NCBI GenBank assembly: GCA_019634245.1
Contig: JAHQVR010000219.1
Coordinates: 1-6,273 of the forward strand
Direction: 5' to 3'
Origin: Gammaproteobacteria bacterium
GTDB lineage: Bacteria > Pseudomonadota > Gammaproteobacteria > Granulosicoccales > Granulosicoccaceae
Length of the DNA: 6,273 bases
In this document: one piece after another, positions 1 through 6,164 of the stretch
Layout of the letters: each line of letters begins with the position of its first letter
Position numbering within the stretch: the stretch's first letter is position 1
Translations under genes and position numbers: made by a program
Notes under the pieces: generated by a model
Seen by the model: the letters and a program-made list of their open reading frames with translations, nothing else
The model's database searches: none
Told to the model about the DNA's origin: nothing

Positions 1-118
1 ATATATCGAATTGCAATCCACGTTTTTCCAATGCGACAAGTTCGCGCAATATAAACGTTTCATGCAATTCGGGGAACATTGAAATAATGATGCCTAAACG
101 TGGTCTGGCAGAATCCAA
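1..118 (-). CDS. Glycosyltransferase family 4-like protein, N-terminal fragment (cut by window edge)
   Basis: An open minus-strand frame continues from the bases just after the acyl-CoA synthetase stop to the left edge. Its translation begins LDSARPRLGIIISMFPELHE and continues ETFILRELVALEKRG. The pattern of a first beta strand, then FPxLxETFILREL, then ALExRG, is typical of the N-terminal domain of GT4-type glycosyltransferases of the WcaL/colanic-acid type. These move a sugar from a nucleotide donor during polysaccharide or lipid glycosylation. No ATG precedes the conserved strand, so a TTG at 118-116 is the proposed start; the ATG at 79-77 would delete that strand. The ribosome site is weak (GGA about 10 bases upstream). 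The gene starts 12 bases after the upstream TAG and in the same frame, so co-transcription and translational coupling are likely. Only about 39 residues are visible: the family call is from motif recognition, and donor and acceptor cannot be named. Confidence 0.6.
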   Translation of the reverse strand, partial: MDSARPRLGIIISMFPELHETFILRELVALEKRGLQFDI

Positions 119-130
119 GTGAACTTTATC

Positions 131-1915
131 CTATGAGTCTAAAGCATCTATGTGCTGTGCACGCAAATCGCGGCGCTTTACTTTTCCGGTGGTTGTCATC
201 GGCAAGGCATCATAGAACTCAATAATGCGCGGGTATTCGTATGCTGCCAACTTGTTGCGCACCTGATCGCGAATGGCATCAGACAAGCTTACATCAGGTA
301 CAACACCCTGTCTGGGAACGATACACAGTTTGACAACATCCCCTCGCAGACCTTGCGGATCGGGCACACCAATGGCCGCAACTTGCAATACACTTGGGTG
401 TTGCATAACACAGTCTTCAATTTCACCAGGACCAATACGATAACCGGCACTGCTAATCACATCATCTGCTCGACCAACAAACCACAAGTAACCCGCATCG
501 TCCGCATAACCGACATCACCAGTATGAAACCACTGACCACTGTATTTAGCGGCCGTGGCTTCAGGATTATTAAAATAGCCAAGAAAATGCACTGGATCGT
601 CACAATGCGCAACAATTTCGCCTTGCTCGCCGGCAGGCAGTAATTGCCCGTCAGCGCCCATAATGGCAACCCGATGACCAGGATAGGCTTTACCCATGGA
701 GCCTGCTCGAACCTCCATAATAGCGCTACAGTTGCCCATCAAATAATTGTGTTCAGTTTGGCCGCACATTTCATTGATATCGATGTTCAATGCCTGGCGA
801 CCCCAATACAATAGCTCCTCGCCAACCGCTTCCCCGGCGCTCATGATGCTGCGAATGGACGAAGGATAATCGACGAACAAGTCCGGTACAGCGCGCATCA
901 TTTTCAATGCCGTTGGTGGTATGAACGCACAGGTCACTTTGTGCCGCGACATTAGTGATGCCACCTTCGCGGCATCAAATTTTTTTGCATCATAACCAAC
1001 AACCGGAACGCCGTAATACCAAGCAGGCAACAGCGCATCAAGCAATCCACCGGTCCACGCCCAGTCTGCTGGTGTGAATACACAATCGTTGGTTTGTGGA
1101 AATCCGTTGTGCGAAAGCTCGAACCCGGTCAAATTGCCAATCAATGCTCTTTGTGGGACTAATGCACCTTTAGGGGGGCCAGTGGTTCCTGATGTGTACA
1201 GTAAAAACGCCGGATCGTCTTTGTACGTTGTCACCTGAACCGGACTGGACGATGCCTGGGTTAAATGACGCCAGAAACAATCAGCTAGTGAATCATCAAT
1301 AGGCGGACTGGCCAGCTCAGCTGGTGCTTCGTTTCCAACACACACAATGTGTTCAAGTGCTGGCAAATCTGCTCGAATGGATTCCAGCAGGCTTGCGCGT
1401 TGTTTGTTGGTTACCACTAATCGACTTTGACTATCGGCCAATCGAAACTGCAAGGCCTCATCACCAAACAACACAGACAAAGGCAGCGATACGGCACCCA
1501 GTTTTTGTGCTGCCAAGTGCACCAGCGCCGTTTCCAGACGTTGTGGCAACACAACCGCGACTCTATCTCCGCGCGTTATACCAAGCTGCTTGAATGCATT
1601 GGCAAGCTGATTCGAGAGTTGATCAATCTCGTCAAAGCTGTAACGCTGGGCTGGACCAGATTCAGATTCTGCAATAAGCGCTAGTTGGTTAGCACCTTTT
1701 GCGTGACGCGAACAGACCAGCTCTGCAATATTGAGTTCATCGGGAATGTCCCACTGAAAATTTTCGCAAAGCGTATCGAAATTGTTCTTTTTACCATCTG
1801 GGAGAGACAGATTGAGAAGGGATAGTCGGTTCATGTGGCCAGTCGGAAAGACGATGTCTGTAATGATGCCTGTAATAGAGTATGAAAACCTGCTCGCGAC
1901 AGGCCGGGATGGCAT
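131..1915 (-). CDS. AMP-forming acyl-CoA synthetase (medium-chain/acetyl-CoA synthetase-like)
   Basis: ANL-superfamily enzyme that activates a carboxylic acid with ATP to an acyl-adenylate and transfers it to CoA; cytosolic. Positions below count from the ATG at 1915. The phosphate-binding loop TSGTTGPPKG is at 241-250, the A5 motif CGQTEHN at 384-390, WFHTGD at 462-467, the hinge motif GRADDVISSAGYRIGPGEIE at 481-500, and TTTGKVKRRDLR at 575-586 with the catalytic lysine K578. All key motifs are intact. The GNCxAxxxVRxGSMGKxxPGH stretch after A5 fits the subfamily of about 540-560 residues often annotated as acyl-CoA synthetase; chain-length preference cannot be read from the sequence. Family similarity begins near residue 46. 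Met28 (ATG at 1834) is an alternative start, and the candidate promoter at 1934-1963 would suit it better because it leaves only about a dozen leader bases before 1915. The gene is divergent from the antiporter and is followed by a glycosyltransferase, which hints at lipid or polysaccharide metabolism. Confidence 0.93.
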   Translation of the reverse strand: MPSRPVASRFSYSITGIITDIVFPTGHMNRLSLLNLSLPDGKKNNFDTLCENFQWDIPDELNIAELVCSRHAKGANQLALIAESESGPAQRYSFDEIDQLSNQLANAFKQLGITRGDRVAVVLPQRLETALVHLAAQKLGAVSLPLSVLFGDEALQFRLADSQSRLVVTNKQRASLLESIRADLPALEHIVCVGNEAPAELASPPIDDSLADCFWRHLTQASSSPVQVTTYKDDPAFLLYTSGTTGPPKGALVPQRALIGNLTGFELSHNGFPQTNDCVFTPADWAWTGGLLDALLPAWYYGVPVVGYDAKKFDAAKVASLMSRHKVTCAFIPPTALKMMRAVPDLFVDYPSSIRSIMSAGEAVGEELLYWGRQALNIDINEMCGQTEHNYLMGNCSAIMEVRAGSMGKAYPGHRVAIMGADGQLLPAGEQGEIVAHCDDPVHFLGYFNNPEATAAKYSGQWFHTGDVGYADDAGYLWFVGRADDVISSAGYRIGPGEIEDCVMQHPSVLQVAAIGVPDPQGLRGDVVKLCIVPRQGVVPDVSLSDAIRDQVRNKLAAYEYPRIIEFYDALPMTTTGKVKRRDLRAQHIDALDS

Positions 1916-1933
1916 GAATATATCATTTCACCC

Positions 1934-1963
1934 ATCATAAGCGCAGACAACGTTCAGCGACAA
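1934..1963 (-). promoter_or_regulatory. Candidate sigma70-type promoter of the acyl-CoA synthetase
   Basis: Read on the minus strand, TTGTCG (1963-1958, 4 of 6 matches to TTGACA) and TATGAT (1939-1934, 5 of 6 matches to TATAAT) are separated by 18 bases. Transcription would begin near 1927. That gives a leader of about 90 bases to the ATG at 1834 but only about 12 bases to the ATG at 1915. This is consensus matching by eye. Confidence 0.3.
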
Positions 1964-2002
1964 TGCTATCACGACATTTCTACGACACAGGAGCGTCAAT
2001 TT

Positions 2003-2020
2003 CGCTGACAGTTATCAGCG
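2003..2020. promoter_or_regulatory. Perfect dyad in the acyl-CoA synthetase/antiporter divergent region
   Basis: CGCTGA (2003-2008) and TCAGCG (2015-2020) form a perfect 6-base inverted repeat around CAGTTA. Another TCAGCG lies at 1954-1959, overlapping the -35 side of the candidate promoter. It lies between two divergent genes and no T-run follows, so an operator is more plausible than a terminator. The regulator is unknown. Confidence 0.3.
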
Positions 2021-2127
2021 CCAATCGAGAATCGCCGACGAAACAATGACACTCACGATTAACACGTATTGATTGAGTTTGCCAACCAGACCTTACCGAC
2101 AACCGTTGATACCAGCAGCATCAAGCT

Positions 2128-3933
2128 ATGCATGATTCTCCGCTACTAACCATCGCCCTTCTAGCTGGCTTGTGCGCGGTGTGTCAATGGTTAGCCTGGC
2201 GGCTAAAGCAGCCTTCCATCGTATTTTTGCTCATGGCTGGCTTATTGGTCGGGCCAGTACTCGGAGTACTTGACCCACAAGAGCGTTTTGGCGACGCACT
2301 TTTTCCATTTGTATCCATTGCCGTTGCTATCATACTTTTTGAAGGCGGGCTGACGCTGAACCTGTCGGATATCAAAGGGCATGGCTCGGTGGTCACTCGC
2401 CTGATCAGTGTCGGTGTACTGGTAACCTGGTTACTGCTAACTGTTACGGTGCACTTCGTCTTTTCGCTGTCGTGGCAAATTTCATTTGTGTTCGGATCGA
2501 TTGCAGTTGTCAGCGGACCCACTGTAATCAAACCACTGCTCCGGGCGGTCAGGCCGTCGGAAAAAATTGGTCACCTGTTGCATTGGGAAGGCATTCTGAT
2601 CGATCCCGTCGGGGTATTTTTGGCGCTGTTGGTATTTGAGTATGTGCTGCTCGACCAACCAGGACTGGCTGCAACCAAGGTCGCTATCATCCTGGCCAAG
2701 CTGGTAGGCACAGGACTACTACTTGGTGTAACCGCCGGCTACGCCGCGGAAACAGTTTTGCGGCGATACCTGGTTCCGGATTTTCTTAAAAATGTGCTCA
2801 CTTTAATGTTCGTTGTGATCGTGTTTGCATTGTCTGAAACCGTACAACACGAATCGGGATTGCTGGCAGTAACCGTTATGGGAGTATGGCTTGCCAACGC
2901 TCGTGGACTGCATATTCACGAAATACTGCACTTCAAGGAAAACCTGACGGTTCTGCTGATATCCACATTGTTCATTCTGTTGGCGGCCCGGCTTGATTTA
3001 AGCAACATGCCTTTCTTTGTTAGCGGTGTTGTCATACTGATACTGGTGGCGCAATTTATTATTCGGCCCATTAATGTCTGGATATGTACTTTGGGCAGTG
3101 AACTGACCAAGCGAGAACGCTTGTTCATTGGCTGGATTGCACCGCGTGGGATAGTTGCGGCGGCTGTATCATCGCTGTTCGCACTACGCCTCGAAGAGGT
3201 AGGCGTACCGCAAACCGAGTATCTCGTTCCACTGACATTCAGTCTTATCATTGGCACCGTTGTGATTCAAAGTTTTACGGCAAAACGCCTGGCCGATAGA
3301 CTGGGCATCAGTAACCCAGAACCCAATGGCGTGCTGATTCATGGCGTCAACGGTATGAGCCTGACTCTGGCAACCGCACTTCGACATCACTCCGTTAAAG
3401 TCCAGTTTTCCGATGCTTCGTGGAGCAATGTCCGACGCGCAAGACAGTCCGGGTTTGAGGCCTATCACGGCAATCCGACCTCAGGACATGCTGAAGAAAA
3501 TCTTGACTTGCAAGGTATTGGAAAGCTGTTTGCGCTATCAACAAACAAAGACGCCAATGCCTTGGCGAGTATTCATTTCCGAACAGAATTCGGGTCAAAT
3601 TCTGTTTTTACGCTTGAGAGCGCCTCGGATGATCATGCGTTCGAACGATTTGATACCGCTAACAGACATAGAGCCAATGCGTTGTTTAGTGACAAATTAA
3701 ACTATGCCCGCATGAAAAGAATGGTTCAGGAAGGCGAAGTTTTTCATGTGAATCTGAATGGTGCTGGCGTAGCCGATGATAAAACCAAGAAGACCAACAC
3801 ACTGTTGGACGATGATCTAAAGATGTTTGCTATAAACAAAGAAGGTAAGCTGCATGTATACGGTTCAGCTGAATCCTTTTCTCCTAAAACAGGGTGGACC
3901 GTGGTTGTGCTGAGATTGCCGACCAACAAATGA
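2128..3933 (+). CDS. CPA1-family Na+(K+)/H+ antiporter with C-terminal Rossmann-like (TrkA-N/RCK-like) region
   Basis: Inner-membrane secondary transporter exchanging Na+ or K+ for protons, with a role in pH and salt homeostasis. Residues about 5-385 form roughly 12-13 hydrophobic segments. Visible family motifs are QWLAWRLKQPSI near 20-31, FEGGL at 71-75, SGPTVIKPLLR at 129-139, WEGILIDPVG at 153-162 (the acidic residue D159 lies in the ion-site helix), and IAPRGIVAAAVSS at 337-349 with the conserved R340. Residues about 399-500 resemble a TrkA-N nucleotide-binding fold (beta strand VLIHG, then a glycine turn), but the glycine motif reads GVNGMS (406-411), not the usual GxGxxG. The last 100 residues are polar and not recognised. 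The start fits the family N-terminus, although no clear Shine-Dalgarno precedes the ATG. The gene is apparently monocistronic, diverging from the acyl-CoA synthetase and converging on lysR. Ion preference cannot be inferred. Confidence 0.92.
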   Translation: MHDSPLLTIALLAGLCAVCQWLAWRLKQPSIVFLLMAGLLVGPVLGVLDPQERFGDALFPFVSIAVAIILFEGGLTLNLSDIKGHGSVVTRLISVGVLVTWLLLTVTVHFVFSLSWQISFVFGSIAVVSGPTVIKPLLRAVRPSEKIGHLLHWEGILIDPVGVFLALLVFEYVLLDQPGLAATKVAIILAKLVGTGLLLGVTAGYAAETVLRRYLVPDFLKNVLTLMFVVIVFALSETVQHESGLLAVTVMGVWLANARGLHIHEILHFKENLTVLLISTLFILLAARLDLSNMPFFVSGVVILILVAQFIIRPINVWICTLGSELTKRERLFIGWIAPRGIVAAAVSSLFALRLEEVGVPQTEYLVPLTFSLIIGTVVIQSFTAKRLADRLGISNPEPNGVLIHGVNGMSLTLATALRHHSVKVQFSDASWSNVRRARQSGFEAYHGNPTSGHAEENLDLQGIGKLFALSTNKDANALASIHFRTEFGSNSVFTLESASDDHAFERFDTANRHRANALFSDKLNYARMKRMVQEGEVFHVNLNGAGVADDKTKKTNTLLDDDLKMFAINKEGKLHVYGSAESFSPKTGWTVVVLRLPTNK

Positions 3934-3972
3934 AATGGGACCTATTATTGACTAAGAACCCATTCTTGACTA

Positions 3973-4008
3973 GTTCAGATGTATTTCTGAACCGTATAGC
4001 CTGAACTT
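3973..4008 (+). repeat. Left copy of an inverted repeat flanking the LysR-cupin-DUF1330 block
   Basis: This stretch starts GTTCAGATGTA and ends CCTGAACTT. The same start and end, in the same order, occur on the minus strand at 6176-6139 (38 bases there, 36 here). By hand alignment with gaps, about 29 bases are identical. It also contains its own hairpin, GTTCAGA (3973-3979) with TCTGAAC (3986-3992). The hairpin lies 40 bases after the antiporter stop but has no following T-run, so it is a poor intrinsic terminator. The 181-base gap between the convergent antiporter and lysR genes holds no other clear signal. Confidence 0.45.
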
Positions 4009-4114
4009 GATCTGCCAGAAACTATTTATTCAAGTCGAGTATCGTAGTTACGCTTTCGCATCCGCACGGTTCGTTTGACCGACTCTAAGACATTCGATTT
4101 AAACATATTCTTTT

Positions 4115-5014
4115 TTACACTTGCATCGATTGTTCTAAAGCGGTGATAAACCCTTTGGTTTTCAGTGATAATTTTCCGGAGGGCGGATACAAAGCGTGAA
4201 TGGCAAGACCGTTCGGAGTGAAATCTTTAAGCACTTCTAGCAATTGGCCCGATTCAATCTCTTTGCTAATAAGAAAACGAGGGATTCTGATGATTCCACC
4301 ACTGCAGATTGCAATATCTCTAAGAACGAAGAAATTATTGACTGAAGCAAAAGGTGTTATCTTTATATTAGTTTTTCCTTTAGATGTCTTAAAATTCCAG
4401 CTATCGGTACCTCGTGCTTTGCTCATTGTTATGCATTTGTGTTTGTCTAAATCATCCGGTGTTGCAAGTGCTGGGTGTGTATCAAGATAATCGGGTGAAG
4501 CACAAGTGACCATTTGCTGATTTGGTCCAACGGCTCGGCAGATCAACGTCGAATCTGCTAACCGACCCGCACGTAACGCAACGTCGTATCCTTCCTCCAG
4601 TAGGTTTACACGTCTATTAAGTAAATCACATTGCAAAGTGACATCTGGAAAAGCGTTGGAGAACTTCGTAAAAACGATGGGCATATAGTGTTGCCCAAAT
4701 TCAGTTGGCATCGTCACCCGTAATTTGCCAGAAGGCGAAGCGGATTGACCCTTTGCTGTCTGCGCCGCCTCGGCCAGCGCTTCCAGCGCAGGCTTTGCAG
4801 CAGACAGGTACACGTTGCCAGCTTCTGTCAATTGGACGGTTCTGGTCGTCCGATCTAATAATTTAATGCCTAGCCCCTGTTCCAGACGCGCGATTTGAGT
4901 GCTTAGCGTGGATGCAGGGACACCCAATTCCACCGCGGCGCTTCTAAATCCGCCAGTGCGTGCCACCTCAACAAATGCGGTGACTGAGTTCAGATCATGC
5001 TTATCATTCGCCAT
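4115..5014 (-). CDS. LysR-family transcriptional regulator (CrgA-like subgroup)
   Basis: Full-length LysR regulator of 299 residues, the usual family size. The winged helix-turn-helix covers residues about 8-66, including GGFRSAAVELGVPASTLSTQ (21-40), then ARLEQGLGIKLLDRTTR and LTEAG. A linker helix runs to about 90. The effector-binding periplasmic-binding-protein fold is about 96-292, with LRVTMPTEFGQHYMP and the EEGYDVALRAG stretch (140-150) common in the CrgA-like subgroup. It probably senses a small molecule and controls itself and the divergent cupin-DUF1330 pair; the effector is unknown. The start codon has only a weak ribosome site. A 19-base palindrome begins 6 bases upstream of it. 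The GC content is uneven: by hand count, 60-base lines are 67% (4741-4800) and 60% (4921-4980) in the DNA-binding half, but 27% (4321-4380) in the C-terminal half. Confidence 0.93.
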   Translation of the reverse strand: MANDKHDLNSVTAFVEVARTGGFRSAAVELGVPASTLSTQIARLEQGLGIKLLDRTTRTVQLTEAGNVYLSAAKPALEALAEAAQTAKGQSASPSGKLRVTMPTEFGQHYMPIVFTKFSNAFPDVTLQCDLLNRRVNLLEEGYDVALRAGRLADSTLICRAVGPNQQMVTCASPDYLDTHPALATPDDLDKHKCITMSKARGTDSWNFKTSKGKTNIKITPFASVNNFFVLRDIAICSGGIIRIPRFLISKEIESGQLLEVLKDFTPNGLAIHALYPPSGKLSLKTKGFITALEQSMQV

Positions 5015-5019
5015 TGTTC

Positions 5020-5038
5020 ATTATTTCGTACAAATAAT
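5020..5038. promoter_or_regulatory. 19-base palindrome, candidate LysR operator
   Basis: ATTATTT (5020-5026) and AAATAAT (5032-5038) are perfect inverted arms around CGTAC. It contains a T-N11-A pattern as expected of LysR boxes. It lies 6 bases upstream of the lysR start and 76 bases upstream of the cupin start, in the shared 99-base region, so it could mediate autorepression and activation of the cupin operon. The arms are AT-rich, so chance is not excluded. A weak TTGTCT (5053-5058) might be the cupin -35, but no good -10 follows. Confidence 0.42.
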
Positions 5039-5100
5039 TCAATTTTATCATATTGTCTTATCTGCATTTGGCAGCCAATATTCATGCTCCCAAACAAACT

Positions 5101-5106
5101 AAGGAA
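5101..5106 (+). promoter_or_regulatory. Ribosome binding site fixing the cupin start
   Basis: AAGGAA lies 7 bases before the ATG at 5114. It is the best Shine-Dalgarno near this frame. It selects this start over the upstream in-frame ATG at 4997, which would overlap lysR and precede the signal peptide with unrelated residues. Confidence 0.75.
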
Positions 5107-5113
5107 CATTTTT

Positions 5114-5617
5114 ATGAAATCGCCAAAAAGTTATGTACGGAATCCGGTGTTGGGTTTAATCGCAGCAATAGTAATAGCCGGTGGGATATCTGCTGGATCA
5201 ACAAGGACACAGGCTGCAAATACCACCGATAGTTCTATGGAGCTGAGTGAGGTATTAACGATTGGTTTGGAGGAAGTTGATTGGATACCTTTCGATCTCA
5301 GAGACCCCGACGGACTTGCGATGGCCACGCTTTGGGGTGACCCAAACAGCGGACCATTTGGGGGTTTATTTAGAGTGCCGCCTGGATTCGAGTCTCCCAT
5401 GCATGTGCATTCTCGGGGTGAGCGTATCGTGCAAATTAAGGGAACCTCAATCCATTGGGGTCTTGATGGTGATCGTCAATCTGCTCGAGTTCTCAAGCCC
5501 GGTGATTATTTTCAAATGCCTGGGGGTGTGCCGCATGTTAGCGCTACAGCCGATGAAGAGAGTATTGAATTCATTACCATGGACGGTGCTTTCGATTACG
5601 CGCCAACAGAACAGTGA
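5114..5617 (+). CDS. Secreted single-domain cupin protein
   Basis: 167 residues. Residues 1-35 look like a Sec signal peptide: MKSPKSYVRN is basic, about 11-28 is hydrophobic, and cleavage is likely near TQAA (32-35). The mature protein would therefore be periplasmic. One cupin barrel follows. Motif 1, PGFESPMHVHSRGERIVQIKG, spans about 90-110 and matches G(X)5HXH(X)3E(X)6G exactly, with metal ligands H97, H99 and E103. Motif 2, PGDYFQMPGGVPH (129-141), supplies H141, so all four usual ligands are present. The small barrel with WxxxDLxDPDG and LWGDPNSGPFGGLFRVP resembles ChrR-like/DUF4437 cupins, but that assignment is from memory. It could be a metal-dependent enzyme (dioxygenase, isomerase or similar) or a binding protein; no substrate is visible. 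It is divergent from lysR and 42 bases upstream of the DUF1330 gene in the same frame, so it is probably the first gene of a LysR-controlled operon. Confidence 0.88.
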   Translation: MKSPKSYVRNPVLGLIAAIVIAGGISAGSTRTQAANTTDSSMELSEVLTIGLEEVDWIPFDLRDPDGLAMATLWGDPNSGPFGGLFRVPPGFESPMHVHSRGERIVQIKGTSIHWGLDGDRQSARVLKPGDYFQMPGGVPHVSATADEESIEFITMDGAFDYAPTEQ

Positions 5618-5659
5618 TGCTACAAGCCGAATTTTTTACGCGGTCGGGCAGTTAAAAAT

Positions 5660-5950
5660 ATGAGTGCGTACATTGTTTGTGACGTTACAGTCAAGGATCG
5701 GAACACGCTCAGGGAGTATCTGGAATTATCAGAACATACATTAGCGCAATACGGTGGAAAATTTCTGGTACAAGCTGGTGAAATCGAAGTGATTGAAGGA
5801 GATTGGAATCCAAAAGTAATAGTGATTGCGGAATTTCCATCAATGGAAAAGGCAAAACAATGGTATCAATCTAATACATACGCCAAAGCTCTTAGTGTTA
5901 AATCTAAAGCGATGGATAGAAATATGATATTGGTTAATGGAATTTTGTGA
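5660..5950 (+). CDS. DUF1330 family protein (dimeric alpha/beta barrel)
   Basis: 96 residues, the normal length for DUF1330. Family features are the opening strand AYIVCDVTVKD, YGGKFLVQAG (31-40), EGDWNPKVIVIAEFPS (46-61), then KAKQWYQSNTYA (64-75), and a final strand after R87, MILVNGIL. The fold is that of dimeric alpha/beta barrel (ferredoxin-like) proteins such as monooxygenase-like and EthD-like families; the biochemical role of DUF1330 is not established. There is no signal peptide, so it is cytosolic. It lies 42 bases after the cupin, and no terminator is visible between them. No real Shine-Dalgarno precedes the ATG. The start is fixed because the in-frame codons back to the cupin stop contain no ATG, GTG or TTG. 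Translation may be coupled to upstream ribosomes. The gene is AT-rich: 33% GC in the line 5821-5880, by hand count. Confidence 0.9.
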   Translation: MSAYIVCDVTVKDRNTLREYLELSEHTLAQYGGKFLVQAGEIEVIEGDWNPKVIVIAEFPSMEKAKQWYQSNTYAKALSVKSKAMDRNMILVNGIL

Positions 5951-6032
5951 TCAGTTTGGATGATGGTGAGGAAATTGCCGGATCGAATATGATGATCTAA
6001 TTTGGCCGGCACTTTCCGTTGGTAATGACATT

Positions 6033-6069
6033 TATACAACGTTGTACACATATACAAACGTTATACAAA
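6033..6069. repeat. Two tandem palindrome-like units centred on AACGTT
   Basis: TATACAACGTTGTACACA (6033-6050) is followed directly by TATACAAACGTTATACAAA (6051-6069). They match at 16 of 18 positions with one inserted base. The first contains a perfect 12-base palindrome, TACAACGTTGTA (6035-6046); the second is a near-palindrome. Adjacent operators for a dimeric repressor fit this form (the central CG within AACGTT is common in LacI-family operators). Core sites for a recombinase are another possibility. Confidence 0.5.
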
Positions 6070-6087
6070 AAACCCGCAGTTGCTGCG
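6067..6087 (-). terminator. Weak intrinsic terminator reading leftward
   Basis: On the minus strand a hairpin with stem CGCAG/CTGCG (6087-6083 and 6079-6075) and a 3-base loop is followed by GG and six T (6072-6067). The stem is only 5 bases. It would end a minus-strand transcript entering from the right of the window, and cannot serve the plus-strand cupin-DUF1330 operon. Confidence 0.38.
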
Positions 6088-6133
6088 TTCATGACTAAAC
6101 CGAAAACAGTGGTTCTGAATAGCACACATAAAT

Positions 6134-6164
6134 TGTATAAGTTCAGGACATGTATAAATTCAGG
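6134..6164 (+). repeat. Direct repeat, two 14-base copies with period 17
   Basis: TGTATAAGTTCAGG (6134-6147) and TGTATAAATTCAGG (6151-6164) differ at one position. TTATACA, the reverse complement of their first seven bases, also occurs at 6032-6038 and 6061-6067, so one 7-base word appears four times within about 125 bases, two in each orientation. Confidence 0.5.

Noticed and set aside
152..643. Plus-strand open frame of 163 codons opposite the acyl-CoA synthetase
   Set aside because: It lies fully antisense to a gene with all its family motifs intact, and its translation shows no recognisable domain.
3973..3992. Intrinsic terminator after the antiporter
   Set aside because: The 7-base stem hairpin is clear, but no T-run follows on the plus strand, and it is better explained as part of the inverted repeat.
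4997..5113. Upstream extension of the cupin frame to an ATG within lysR
   Set aside because: The ATG at 5114 has a good Shine-Dalgarno (AAGGAA) and starts directly with a signal peptide; the extension would place 39 unrelated residues before it.
5262..5663. Plus-strand open frame of 133 codons overlapping the cupin
   Set aside because: It is out of frame with the cupin, whose metal-binding motifs and signal peptide are intact; the overlapping product shows no family pattern.
5866..6057. Minus-strand frame of 63 codons overlapping the DUF1330 3' end
   Set aside because: It overlaps a well-supported gene and includes the tandem palindromes; the translation is low-complexity and unrecognised.
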